Positions 1-10,853 of a stretch of DNA of 64,000 bases are shown one piece after another; the stretch's first letter is position 1, and each line of letters starts with the position of its first letter. Source of the DNA: Apodemus sylvaticus (lineage: Eukaryota > Chordata > Mammalia > Rodentia > Muridae); assembly GCF_947179515.1 (NCBI RefSeq), contig NC_067476.1, positions 58,741,300-58,805,299 on the forward strand, written 5' to 3'. The position numbers were made by a program, and so were the translations under genes. The notes under the pieces are model-generated. The model had not been told where the DNA came from. It saw nothing but the letters and a program-made list of their open reading frames with translations, and ran no database searches.

Positions 1-234
1 GGTTCAATCTGATCTATCTGTTCCTTTTATTGCTTTTTAAAACTTTAAGTTATGGGACAAGAGAAAAAAAAACACCTGAGATCCTAGAAATACCTGTCTT
101 GTATTGTCTGGGAAGAGAGCACGCGTGGCAGGAAGACTGTGAATGTCTGTGTAGGCATGTCTATAAACAGGAGAGGCAGGGGCAGCAGTCCTTAATCACT
201 CCATGTCTTTCTCTTGTTCCATCTTGTTTTGTGT

Positions 235-557
235 GTGACTTATGGTTTTACTGTTGTGAACAGATACCATGACCAAGGCAACTATTAAAAAGACATTTAA
301 GTGGGGCTGGCTTACAGGTTCAGAGGTTCAGTCCATTATCATCAAGGCAGGAATATGGCAGCTTCCAGGCAGGCATGGTGCAGAAGGAGCTGAGAGTGCT
401 ACATCTTCATCTAAGGCTGCTAGCAGAATACTGACTTCCAGTCATCTAGGACTAGGGTCTTAAAGCCACGCCCACAGGGACACACCTACTCTAACAGGCC
501 ACACCTTCTAATAGTGCCACTCCCTGGACCAAGCATATACAAACCATAACAGTGAGG
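235..557 (+). mobile_element. URR1-like non-autonomous DNA transposon copy
   Basis: A roughly 320-bp copy of a common rodent repeat. It runs from a 'tatggttttactgttgtgaa' start, through 'ggggctggcttacaggttca', to an end near 'caaaccataaca'. A second copy at 35112-35476 shares the same order of blocks, so this is a dispersed repeat and not a gene. I recognise it as the rodent URR1 family (non-autonomous hAT-Charlie type); the family name is from memory. The open frame at 269-463 lies wholly inside the repeat and is not coding. Confidence 0.6.
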
Positions 558-964
558 TTAGTGCTGATCCTGCTTCTTTATAAAACCTTGAGTAAACCAT
601 GACTTTCCTGCTCCACACTTACATGAAAAGCACCCTTACCATTTCAAGACAGTGGCCAGTTTTGTTTCTTCCCAGTTTGATGCTACGATTTTATTTTTAA
701 GATAATTTTGCCTCAAGTCTACCTAAATTGGCTTCCTACAATGGAAAGTAAAGACTCACATGTTATGCTAGCTTCTCTCCCAATCTATTCATCTTTTTGA
801 CAGTTTCTGATGCTTCCAGGGTTGGCAAATTAACTGGGAGCAGATGAGATCCGATATTAAGAGAGGCAAAGCAATGATTTGAAGAAAGCTTTCAAGATGA
901 ATTCTTAAATTAAAAATGTCTGAACACTCATTATTTTGGTTTTGGCAGGAAACTTCAGCCCCTA
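558..964. other. Unique AT-rich interval, no gene seen
   Basis: No recognisable repeat, RNA gene or coding exon. Confidence 0.5.
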
Positions 965-1040
965 AGAGAAGGAAGCATGTGGATCTTGTGTTTAAGGCTA
1001 GCCTGAGTTACATAGCAAGATTGTCTCTTAAAAAGTAGTG
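965..1040 (+). repeat. B1/B4-type SINE 3' fragment
   Basis: The words 'aaggctagcctgagttacat' and 'agcaagattgtctctt' match the 3' half of a 7SL-derived rodent SINE. The 5' half is absent or too diverged to recognise. Confidence 0.45.
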
Positions 1041-2180
1041 TGGCCACTTGCAGTGGTTTATGTCATGTGTTCCTATTGATACATACCTCAAGAAGCCCCA
1101 TTTTGGCCACCTTCATCAGTAGTCCCCTTGAAGAGGTAACATCTTCAGCAATTCTTGTAGGAAGCATGGATGTTTTTGTTCTCACAGATAAGCACTAGAG
1201 GAATCTGGCATGTTAAGCACACAGGGTTGTTTCTTCTAGGCAAGTAATGGCACATCTGTTATCTGCCCAGAAAGCTGGGAGCAGATGTGTTTAATAGTCT
1301 GATTACTTTTGGGCTATATGTATAGCCAGAGACTATTCCAGTCCCAGATCCTTCCCCAGACCCTAACTATAAATTTGCTTTTTCCAAGTCCTCTCTAGGT
1401 CCTACCCTTGAGGGACTTTACAAAGACTTTAGATATATGTCATTATGTTTAATCTGTATTTAGCTTACTTGGTTCCTCAAGTAAATTTACATATGCTTTG
1501 TTGTGCACAAGGAATTGAGTTAATTATAACCAGAAATGTTTTCACTAAAGTGTGTTGTCCTTAAACTTGCCTAAAATAAACCACTCAGGATAAGACTCTG
1601 GAAGTTTGGACCAACACTGGCTATTGAGTTGTCTTGAACAGAATATCCTCCTTACCTTTTCAGGGTTGTTACACTCTTGAGCATGGAAATTTCTGAGAGT
1701 CCCTCAAATTGCTTTTTTTTAAAGTCCCTGAAGCTGCTCCCTCTAAAAGACAATTCCAGCTTTTTCCCTAAAGGACTCCCATTTCACAAAAGGCATCCAT
1801 ATTCTCCTTAAAGGAGAGCCTACTTCAGCCCCAGGAACCCTTCTTGCCATTCCCCAAGAAACACTCGGAGTGCAGACACATGCCCTCTATTCCACTTTCA
1901 GAGTACATAGATAGCCCAGTGTTGTAAATCACGATTCTTTAGACCGCCAACCTATCATGCGGCCCCATGTCAAATCCATATCACAATATCATGCCTTCCG
2001 AATTGGTGCCCGAGAGTGCCAACTTCCTAATAATCTAGGGAGAAATACACTTTGGGGAGAAATTTTTTTTACAGAAAACACAGCTCCCTACAAAAGCCCA
2101 TCATCCTTAAAATGCCAGAGCATGATAAATGTTAGCTTTTGATTCCTATTTTTAGCAGTGGAGGTTTGCTCTACCTCAGA
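1041..2180. other. Unique interval, no gene seen
   Basis: AT-rich sequence with short open frames only. No repeat family recognised. Confidence 0.5.
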
Positions 2181-2366
2181 CTATGATCACTATTTTGAGT
2201 CACAAGCCCCAAATATAATGACACATGACCATACATGGTTCTTTTTTTTTTTTTTTTCAGTTACAGTTCAGTACAAATAACCGCCAAATTCTGAAAACCA
2301 TTTGATGAAAGGAATTCTTGTTTCTGAAAGGCCAGGCAGTGTAGCTCAGTTTACACCTCAGCTCCA
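2181..2366 (+). repeat. Inverted duplication, left arm
   Basis: These 186 bases reappear in reverse complement at 3828-4009 with two mismatches by eye and a 4-base difference in a T tract (16 T here, 12 A there). The near identity implies a recent event. The arm does not resemble a SINE or L1. A further 21-base piece at 2510-2530 is also found, inverted, next to the right arm. Confidence 0.85.
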
Positions 2367-3827
2367 CCGAGAAGGTGGCAATAAACCGCACTGTTAGCAG
2401 TTATCCATATCTGAGGCTTGTCTTAGGTTTTCCAATATTTTCATCCTTATTTGAAAAAGAAAACTTTCTGTTTACAAAATCCACAATTCAGGTCATTTAA
2501 AAGTAAACAGATAGGTTTCAGCTATTTTTCTTTTCTGTTTGCACTGACACTTTGGCTAGATTCGTAATTATTCTTTCTTTTTACCTCCTCAGCCATCTTC
2601 AGGGGTGTTTCCCTTCTGAGCTTGCAAACATCCTTGCTCCCCCTTTCTTCCCTCACTCCTTCCTTGCATTCCTTTCTCCTCCTTCCCTTTTATATTCCCT
2701 ACTCTCTTCTGTATGCTCTAGATATTTATCTCTGCATGATGAGTATAATAATGGCTATCTCTGCCATTCATAAAGACCCACACTTGTCTTTGACCTGAGC
2801 TACCTTTTAGCTTCTTCCTTATTTCTTCTTCTTTTTTTTTTAAATTAGTATTCTTCCCATGCTTCATGTTTATAGTCCTAAGTTCTCCATCAGTTTTTTT
2901 TACTCACTTGTTAGGGAGTTCAAGTATCCGATTCCTATTCCTAAGGATCCTCTTATGCTACGTGGTCTGTTTCAATACACTCATTCTCTGTCTCAGTGTC
3001 CTGAAGTTACTGTTCACCTGACATGTGCAATGACCAGAGAATACGCCTCTGACTGCCTAGATCAGCTTTATCCTCTGCAGTGTTGGGCGTATATAACATA
3101 TGACAAGTAACAGAGCATTCCTTTTGAGCTGCTGCCACCATTCCAAGGTCCTTTTTTTTTTAAAAAAACTTGAAGATGCCCGTCAGCAATTAACATGCTG
3201 ATGTTAAGAGAAAAGAAAAAAGAAAAGAAGAAACCTCCTTTGAGCAAGAACCCTCTCCAATTAGTATATCCTTCTGCTTCTTCACAGCCAATTTCTTGTG
3301 AGTAACATTAGAACTTCCCTTTCTAGTCTCTGTTTACTCTGAAATGTTTTCTTAATTTGGCTTTTGTGTTTAATTGTCTCCATACTATTTCTTGCCAATG
3401 TTCTTACTACTAAGTCTACAGGGCTGTTTTTTTTTTTTCTTTTCTTTTTTGTCTACATTTTATTTTTTTCTTGGCAGTATTTAACATCATTAAGTATCCC
3501 TTGCTTATAGAAAGTATCCTGTCTTTTGTCCTCATCTCCTTCTTCCCTGTACCCTCTCCTTCCATCTTGGTGGTCTCTCACATGTCTTTGGTCTTTCTCC
3601 ACTGCTATCATATTTTTCCCTCTTAGTCTATGCTCCGTGTATTGTCTTCCCCAAACTTTAGTCATTATATAAAATACTCACATTTATGTCCCTTCTGGAT
3701 GGCTGTTATTATCTCTAATTTCCTATGGAAACATTAAATTTGTGTCTAAATGGTGGAACTCTTCCATCTTTAAAACTTTTGATTCATCTTACTTGTCCTT
3801 GGTTAGTGTCCTTGGTCAGTTACACCT
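2367..3827. other. Unique interval between inverted-repeat arms
   Basis: AT-rich and pyrimidine-rich DNA forming the 1.46-kb loop between the two arms. It includes the 2510-2530 segment copied into the right arm. No coding or known repeat sequence is evident. Confidence 0.5.
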
Positions 3828-4029
3828 TGGAGCTGAGGTGTAAACTGAGCTACACTGCCTGGCCTTTCAAAAACAAGAATTCCTTTCATCAAATGGTTTT
3901 CAGAATTTGGCGGTTATTTGTACTGAACTGTAACTGAAAAAAAAAAAAGAACCATGTATGGTCATGTGTCATTATATTTGGAGCTTGTGACTCAAAATAG
4001 TGATCATAGAAAAATAGCTGAAGCCTATC
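3828..4029 (-). repeat. Inverted duplication, right arm (composite)
   Basis: Bases 3828-4009 are the reverse complement of 2181-2366. Bases 4009-4029 are the reverse complement of 2510-2530 with one mismatch. In the left locus these pieces lie 143 bases apart in the order A-B. Here they are directly joined in the order B-A when read on the same strand, sharing one base at the junction. That is the pattern of a templated insertion or replication template switch, not a simple inverted duplication. Confidence 0.8.
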
Positions 4030-5200
4030 CTAACCCTTGATTGCATAGTCTAGAAGCCTGGTTTCCTTTCTCTCAAACCAACATCCAGTTGTTCCACAAA
4101 CTTAAAAAATGCTGCATTAAACTTTTGCTTACATCTTTATTCTTCTATAGTTTTGACACTAACTTTGACTCTCCAGGACATTTTCTCGGCTTACTATAGC
4201 AGCTTCTTGTTATATTTCCAGGATTGCCATACACCTTCCTTCTACGTATGCTTAATAATGTCTCTGTAGTTTCTATGAGACATGTCTACCCCTCACTGCA
4301 TGGGAGTGGCCCTCCATGGCCCTAGGTTTATCATAAGACATCATTCTTACTAACACCAGAAGATTCAAACAAAGCAGAGTCTTGGCTTAATTAGTAATTT
4401 GTTCTAGGAACCTTGGAATTGACACTAAAAGTTGTAAAATGTTTATTATACATTTTAAATGGGTATTTTGCATGTTTGAAGGTTGTAAGTTTAGTGTCTT
4501 TTTACCACAATAAATATAAAATGAAGACCTTACCTCAAGGAGAGAAGCATTAGAAAAACTGTGTGATGTGGACAGAAGTTAAGGGATGAATGCAGACTGA
4601 GGGAGATGATGTGACTGCTGATGGTTTCAGGTTTTTTCCTTTATCCCTTCACGAAACTATACCAGTTTTCAGCCTGTATGATTTAGCCCCAAGGCTATGA
4701 TTTTATGTAATGGATCAGAGCTTCCTAGCAGGTGGGCTGAAAATGTGTGCTTTGATATTAATTCCTGGGACCCAGAAGCAGTTTCAGCCTCAGGCTGATT
4801 GGTTATTGCCACAAGCCTCATCTTTGTTCCCCAAGATGCTATATAACTATTATCACTTCTCTATGGAAAATACTGGAAATATTACAATCCATAATTAATA
4901 AGTCTCTCCCTTCAGTTTAAGTCAGCTCAAGTGAGATTCTGTTGTTTGTCATGGAGAATGTGGACTAAGTTATCTCTCTAAGCATAGATTTGAGCTGATT
5001 TTTCTTCACTGTAATGTTACATACATTTTGTTTTGTAATGTCTTGGAGAGTTGGTTCAAGTTTCTCAAGGTAACACTGCCCTTAAATCACAATATTTTTC
5101 CCACTTCCCCTCATTATCTTTAAAGTATTTAGTAGCATCTTTCTTTACATATTTAGCTAGTCCATTAAAAATAACTAATATGTTCTTTAGGAATACTGAT
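4030..5200. other. Unique AT-rich interval
   Basis: No gene, RNA or recognised repeat. Open frames are short and lack family features. Confidence 0.5.
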
Positions 5201-5204
5201 ATCT

Positions 5205-5262
5205 ATCTCTCCCCCTCTCTCTCCCTCCCTCTCTCTCTCTCTCTCTCTCCCTCTCTCCCTCC

Positions 5263-5332
<70 letters not shown>
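5205..5332. repeat. Three-part microsatellite (CT)n-(AT)n-(GT)n
   Basis: A 76-base pyrimidine tract of CT/CCT units (5205-5280) passes abruptly into ten AT units (5281-5300) and then sixteen GT units (5301-5332). The open frames across it are simple-repeat artefacts. Confidence 0.95.
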
Positions 5333-5335
<3 letters not shown>

Positions 5336-5365
5336 CATACATTCCTATTAATGTCATAGCTATGG

Positions 5366-5516
5366 AGAGCTGGGTATGGTGGCTCAAGAATTTAATCTCA
5401 GAACTCGAGAGACAGAGGCTTCCAGATCTCTTGAGTTCAAGGTCAGTCTAGTCTGTAGAGTTGAGTTCCCAGACAGCCAGGGCTACATAGAGAAACTTTT
5501 CCTGAAAAAAAAAAGC
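5366..5516 (+). repeat. B1 SINE
   Basis: A 7SL-RNA-derived SINE. It starts near 'gagctgggtatggtggctca', carries 'gagttcaaggtcagtctagt' and 'gccagggctacatagagaaa', and ends in an A tail (about 5504-5515). It is moderately diverged from an active B1. Confidence 0.85.
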
Positions 5517-6311
5517 ACTTTCAGTCCCATTGTAACCATGAAACATTTTAAATTTGTCAACTGAATAATTCATTGAGTATATTAAATTTGATTTTACATT
5601 ATATTCAATGCTCAGATAGAGTAAACTTATTCAAGGTGAAATCTTTGCCATACTAATTTTTGTAGTATTTAGTCCTCAGTGAAAGCATAGAACAACATGA
5701 GACAATAACACTTTGAACTTACTGCTTTACTTTGTGTTAGCTAATTTTCACTGGTTATGTTATTATGCTAGTCATTAGACTGATAGTTAATTACTGCTGA
5801 AATCATTATCGTAATCATCCTAATACTTTAAGGCAAGATATGAATGAAATAAATTTGTCTTGATGGAGACATGTGCTCGAATCATGTCTGCCCTCACTTG
5901 GTAGCTCCACCTTGAACGTCATCTCTGTGAGTTTGCTACCTGCTCATGTATCATGTGTTAAGGTGGTCAGACGCTTGTAAGGAAGATACAGTATTTATAC
6001 ACAAATCACTAGCTACCAATCACCTCTTTGTTTCTTCTCCATTTTAATCTACAGATATTGCATAATGACTTGAGTGTCTAAATATTTAGGAACTACCATT
6101 AATATGGTCACAAAGAAGGTCTTCATACAGGAATTTGTAAATAACTGAGCTAGTATTGATACAGTATGTCATGACTTACTTCTAGCCATGGATTTGAACC
6201 TACCTAGGAAGTTTAGAGTCAGAACAGATGAGACAGATAATACAAACTCTATTTTACTGTTTGTATTCAATTCTAAAATTACAATTAATTTTGTAATTTT
6301 ACAAAATTTAC
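5517..6311. other. Unique AT-rich interval
   Basis: No gene or repeat recognised. Confidence 0.5.
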
Positions 6312-6461
6312 TTGTGGCTGCATGGGGGAAATGCATGCGTGAGTGGAGTACCATTTGCTGGCGTTGTTTTCTCTTTCTACCCTGTGTTACCTGGTGATTG
6401 AACTTGTGACATCAGACTTAATAGCAAGTGCCGTTTATTAGCTGCTATCTCACTTGTCCTC
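6312..6461 (-). repeat. B3-like SINE
   Basis: The tRNA-derived 5' end of a B2/B3-type SINE is visible in reverse orientation: 'tgaacttgtgacatcagact' followed by 'agcaagtgcc' and 'gctgctatctcac'. The neighbouring L1 has duplicated the SINE's 5' end (see 6389-6472 and 8221-8303). Confidence 0.5.
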
Positions 6462-6472
6462 ATCATTTCTTT
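6389..6472. repeat. Long target-site duplication of L1-E, left copy
   Basis: This stretch matches 8221-8303 with about seven substitutions and one indel. The two copies directly flank the L1 fragment. Most L1 target-site duplications are under 20 bp, so this is unusually long. Confidence 0.7.
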
Positions 6473-8220
6473 TTTTTATTTTCTATATTCTTTGTTTACA
6501 TTCCATTTGATTTTCCCTTTCCCAGCTCCCCCCTCCCCATAAGTCCCCTAAGCCCTCTTCCCTCTGCTTGTTCCCCAATCAACCCCCTCCCACTTCTCTG
6601 TCCTGGTAATCCCCTACAATGCTGTATCAAGCCCTTCCAGGACTAGGGCCCTCACCTTCCTTCTTCTTGGGAATCATTTGATATGTGAGTTTTATCTTGG
6701 GTATTCAGAGCTTCTGTATCCATTCCTCCATTGAGGGACATCTGGGTTCTTTCTAGCTTCTGGCTATTATAAATAGGGCTGCTATGAACATAATGGAGCA
6801 TGTGTCCTTATTGCATGCTGGGGAATCCTCTGGGTATATGCCCAGGAGAGGTATAGCAGGCTCCTCCGGAAATGTCTCGCCCAATTTTCTGAGGAACTGT
6901 CAGACCGATTTCCAGAGTGGTTGTACTATCTTGCAATCCCACCAGCAGTGGAGGAGTGTTCCTCTTTCTCCACATCCTCTCTAACACCTGCTGTCTCCTG
7001 AATTTTTAACCTTAGCCATTCTGACTGGTGTGAGGTGAAATTTCAGGGTTGTTTTGATTTGCATTTCCCTAGCGATTAATGATGTTGAACATTTCTTAAG
7101 GTGCTTCTCAGCCATCTGAAGTTCTTCAGGTGAAAATTGTTTGTTTAGCTCTGTACCCCATTTTTAATAGGGTTATTTGGTTCTCTGGGGTCTAACTTCT
7201 TGAGTTCTTTGTATATATTGGATATTAGCCCTCTGTCGGATTTAGGGTTGGTGAAGATCCTTTCCCAATCTGTTGGTTGACATTTTGTCCTTTTGACAGT
7301 GTCCTTTGCCTTACAGAAACTTTGTAATTTTATGAGTTCCTATTTCTCAATTCTTGATCTTAGAGGGTAAGCTATTGGTGTTCTGTTCAGGAACTTTTCC
7401 CCTGTGCCCATGGGGTCAAGGGTCTTCCGCAGTTTCTTTTCTATTAGTTTCAGTGTGTCTGGTTTTGTGTGGAGGTCCTTTATCTACCTGGAGTTGAGCT
7501 TAGTACAAGGAGATAAGAATGGATTGATTTGCATTCTTCTGCATGCTGACCTCCAGTTGAAACAGCACCATTTGTTGAAAAGGCTATCTTTTTTCCACTG
7601 GATGGTTTCAGCTTCTTTGTTGAAGATCAAGTGACCATTAGGGGTGTGGGTTCATTTCTGGGTCTTCAATTCTATTCCATTGATCTACCTGCCTGTCACT
7701 GTACCAATACCATGCATTTTTTAACACTATTGCTCTGCAGTACTGCTTGAGATCCAGGATACTGATTCTCCCAGAAGTTATTTTACTGTTGAGAGTAGTT
7801 TTAGCTATACTGGGTTTTTTGATTGGCAAGAATTTTATTGAGTATTTTTGCATCGATATTCATAAGGGAAATTGGCCTGAAGTTTTCTTTCTTTGTTGGA
7901 TCTTTGTGTGGTTTTGGTATCAGCGTATTTGTGGCTTCGTACAACAGGTTGGGTAGTGTTCCTTCTGTTTCTATTTTGTGGAATAGTTATAGTTTCAAGA
8001 GTATTGGTGTTAGGTCTTCTTTGAAGGTCTGATAGATTTCTGCACTAAAACCATCTGGTCCTGTGGTTTTTTTTTTTTCTTTTTTTTTTGGTTGGAAGAC
8101 TTTTTATGAACCCTTCTATTTCTTTAGGGATTATGGGACTGTTTAGATGATCTATTTGATCCTGATTTAATTTTGGTATTTGGTATCTGTCTAGGAAATT
8201 GTCCATTTCCTCCAGATTTT
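6473..8220 (-). mobile_element. L1-E: 5'-truncated, internally deleted LINE-1
   Basis: This minus-strand L1 begins at low coordinates with a T-rich end (its A tail) and a pyrimidine-rich strip (3' UTR), followed by ORF2 sequence that can be followed in L1-A. Two internal deletions are seen against L1-A. Near 6705 the 3' UTR jumps to sequence equivalent to about L1-A 11280. Near 7827 sequence equivalent to about L1-A 12380 joins that equivalent to about 13290, removing about 0.9 kb including the reverse transcriptase active-site region. The 5' end stops at a position equivalent to about L1-A 13660. Many substitutions and stops make it an old, dead copy. The open frames inside it are debris. 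Confidence 0.85.
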
Positions 8221-8303
8221 ACCTGGAAATTGAACTTGTGGCATCAGACTTAACAGCAAGTACTTTTATTAGCTGCTATCTCACTGGTCCTCATCATTTC
8301 TTT
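8221..8303. repeat. Long target-site duplication of L1-E, right copy
   Basis: Partner of 6389-6472. It ends at TTT/AAATAA (8301-8309). This fits the L1 endonuclease preference TTTT/AA with the nick after 8303, as expected for a minus-strand L1 whose T-rich end lies on the left. Confidence 0.7.
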
Positions 8304-9474
8304 AAATAAATACTTAAAAAAATGTACTGATAGCAGACTAGAAACATTTGATACATATTTCTAATTTGATGATGTCTTGATTATTATAAGTGTATAAGAA
8401 TTATAGAAAATCCCCATATTTTGGAAAAATAAGCATTCATTATGCTTATGGATTACATAAGCAAGAATTTGGAATGGATACAAAACCAACAGCTTACCCT
8501 TTCTATTCAGAATGCATGGTGCAACAGTTAGTAAGACTAGAGGCTGGAGAGTCCTAAACGCTGCCTCACACCCAAAGTTATGATCAGCTATGAAATGGTA
8601 GTCAGTTTCCCCTCATATAAACTCTATATGAACTCTCCACATGGACATAAGGAAAGAGAAAACATGAGAGAAAAAAAAGAAGAGCTAAAGACCTCACTTC
8701 TCCATCAAAATACCGTCACACCATGTGAAGATCAGCTCGCATGGCCAGTGTGCTGGTGCAGCTGTCTCTAGATTTCACACTGTGTCACAAGGCAGACATA
8801 GATATGCCTGGCATTTCTGTACCTGTCATTAAAATTATTGAAGGAGTTTTTAAATTTTTTTTAATGGTAACCAGCTTTCTTAAAGATACTTTTCATACGC
8901 GATCATGGTATTTTAGGCAGGACATGGGCAGACACTCAACAATATACAAGAACTTCCAAATTCCCTTCTTGTATAGACTACCAAAATCAGAAAGCCACTA
9001 TTAAACCCAATAAAGTCTTCATTCGATGATTTGAAAAGTGGGAAGTAGCTTAGAGTGAGGGCTGACATTTCACATTGAGGATGTTGTTTAACGTTTCACA
9101 AGCCGACCCTGACTTTCAGGAAATGAATATGGCAGAATTATCACTCTGAAGATCCACAATCTTTTAGAAAAGGAACCAGAGGTCTTCTGAGAACACCTGG
9201 TGAAATCACTGTAAAGTCTACATGGCCCAATAGAATGGAAAACCAATTTTGGGGCCAGGTTCCAATGGGTCTCTGGTTTTAAGGGAATTAAGTCTATGTT
9301 GATGGTGCGTAGGAAGAGGATATAAAAATGAATTGAGAGTTTTTCCAGACTGCAAGCCATTTTGTGCCTTGGTGGCCACCTATGTCAAAACCAGGACATC
9401 TCTCCTGGGAGCCAACAGGAACCTTTCGAAATTATCAGAGAAAGAGGTTTTCTGTCCTCAATCAAGCTTGGGAG
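8304..9474. other. Unique interval, no gene seen
   Basis: AT-rich. A 90-codon minus-strand frame at 9088-9360 has no recognisable domain. The part nearest 9474 could be extended 3' UTR of the HMGN2-like pseudogene, but I cannot show it. Confidence 0.4.
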
Positions 9475-9848
9475 GTATTTTGTTAGTGACACATGATCCT
9501 TCGTCCCAATAATGAAGTGTTCTGTGTGCTAACAATATAGTTTAAAAAAAAGTAAAACAAAATTCTGCATTTTTATAAAAGTTGATAAAAATAGTATTTC
9601 AAACTGTACAGTCACTAGAAGTACACAGTTATCAAAAATGCACACAGGTCACTTGGCATCTCCAGTCCCTGCAGCTTTCTGTGCCTGCTCTGTTTTAGCA
9701 TCTCCATTTTCTGTAGGGTCATTCACATCCTTACCTTTTCGGCTTTCCCCTTCTTCCCTAGCAGACAACCTTGCAGATCTTCTCTGTGGCTCGGCCTTCA
9801 CCTTGGCTTTGTCTCCTTCAGCATCCCCTTCAGCCTTTCTTTCTTTCT
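9475..9848 (-). pseudogene. Hmgn2-ps: HMGN2-like processed pseudogene
   Basis: Read on the minus strand, 9649 to about 9840 encodes the arrangement of the nucleosome-binding protein HMGN2 (HMG-17). An N-terminal 'KAEGD.EGDKAKVK' stretch leads into the nucleosome-binding motif 'PQRRSARLSA', and the acidic C-terminal end 'ENGDAKTEQAQKA' reaches a stop at 9649-9651. The initiator ATG is lost in an A-rich run. About 20-25 codons of the central proline/lysine-rich part are missing, and there is no intron. Bases 9475-9648 resemble an HMGN2 3' UTR. HMGN2 has many retrocopies in mammals, so a LINE-mobilised dead copy is expected. It is not a functional gene. I am confident of the family and less sure it is HMGN2 rather than a close paralogue. 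Confidence 0.75.
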
Positions 9849-10179
9849 TTTTTTTTTTAAAGCTATATTGTTAGCCGGGACATCAGTGCTGGGGGTATAC
9901 AGCTGCGTGTGGGCCTGGTCAATCTGCGGGTCCTCACCACTTCTTCACACTGCTCTCGAAGGTGTTTTTTTAAGTTGTCACTTCTGAAGTATAAAATGAA
10001 AAGATCAAAGTGGTTCTTTGGACAAATTTTAAGATAACATATCCAGTAATGCTCTCAGTACAATAAAAGCAGAAAGATTTCATTTCAAGACAGACAAAAT
10101 GATAAAGGGAAAATATTTTTATTCATTATAAATAGCATGAATTTATAAATTATAAAACTTTTTATTCATTATAAACAAA
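9849..10179. other. Unresolved interval with inverted HMGN2 3'-UTR-like fragment
   Basis: Bases 9851-9875 (T tract plus 'agctatattgttagc') are an almost exact reverse complement of 9528-9551 in the pseudogene's 3' UTR. The remainder is unrecognised. Confidence 0.5.
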
Positions 10180-10380
10180 GCATTTCAAAATTATTTATTT
10201 TACATATATGAGTCCACTGTAGCTGTCTTCAGACACACCAGAAGTGGGCATCAGATCCCATTCCAGATGGTTGTGAGCCACCATGTGGTTACTGGGAATT
10301 GAACTCAGGACCTCTGGAAGAGCAGTCAGTGCTCTTACCCACTGAGCCATCTCTCCAGCCCCAAATGAGGCATTTCAAAA
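10180..10380 (-). repeat. B2 SINE with 11-bp target-site duplication
   Basis: A tRNA-derived SINE in reverse orientation at 10191-10369. The internal promoter end reads 'actgagccatctctccagcc' at 10341-10360, and the 3' part lies near 10191. It is flanked by a perfect 'gcatttcaaaa' at 10180-10190 and 10370-10380. Confidence 0.9.
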
Positions 10381-10710
10381 GTTATATTGCTTTTATCAAA
10401 GATGCTCTATTGCCAATTTTGTTTTTCCAGGACTGTCTTCAGACTACTTTAGGTTATTACGTGAAACAAAAGAGTTAAATTTGCTTTCTGGCATTTGGTT
10501 TGATATCATTTTTCTTTACCCCCAAATAGTTTTTGGCTTTAAATGAAAATGTTAAAGATCTCACTCTTTATCTTTCTAAAACATGTGCCAGAGGATGGGA
10601 GTAGAGAAATGTACTTAGAATCCCAATCTCTGACTCAACTACATAATGTCAGGCAAACATGTGCTCCAGAGCTCACTGCTCAGCCTTTGCTTCTTTTTTT
10701 TAACCTGTGG
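10381..10710. other. Unique interval
   Basis: No gene or repeat recognised. Confidence 0.5.
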
Positions 10711-10840
10711 TTATAATAATAACAATCATAGCTATTGTTATATTATATTATTTTATATGCTAATATTATATTATTATATGTAATAACAGTTATTTTATTA
10801 TATTATATAATTATATATTTTATTATTATTATTATTATTA
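10711..10840. repeat. AT/ATT-rich low-complexity tract
   Basis: Imperfect TTA/ATT units, ending in a pure (ATT)n run directly before the L1-A target site. Confidence 0.9.
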
Positions 10841-10853
10841 ACTACTCTTTCTT
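10838..10853. repeat. L1-A target-site duplication, left copy
   Basis: 'ttaactactctttctt', identical to 19917-19932. It brackets the whole 9.06-kb nested L1 structure. Confidence 0.9.

Noticed and set aside
5051..5387. Overlapping frames of 102 and 66 codons on opposite strands
   Set aside because: Both cross the CT/AT/GT microsatellite and encode simple dipeptide repeats.
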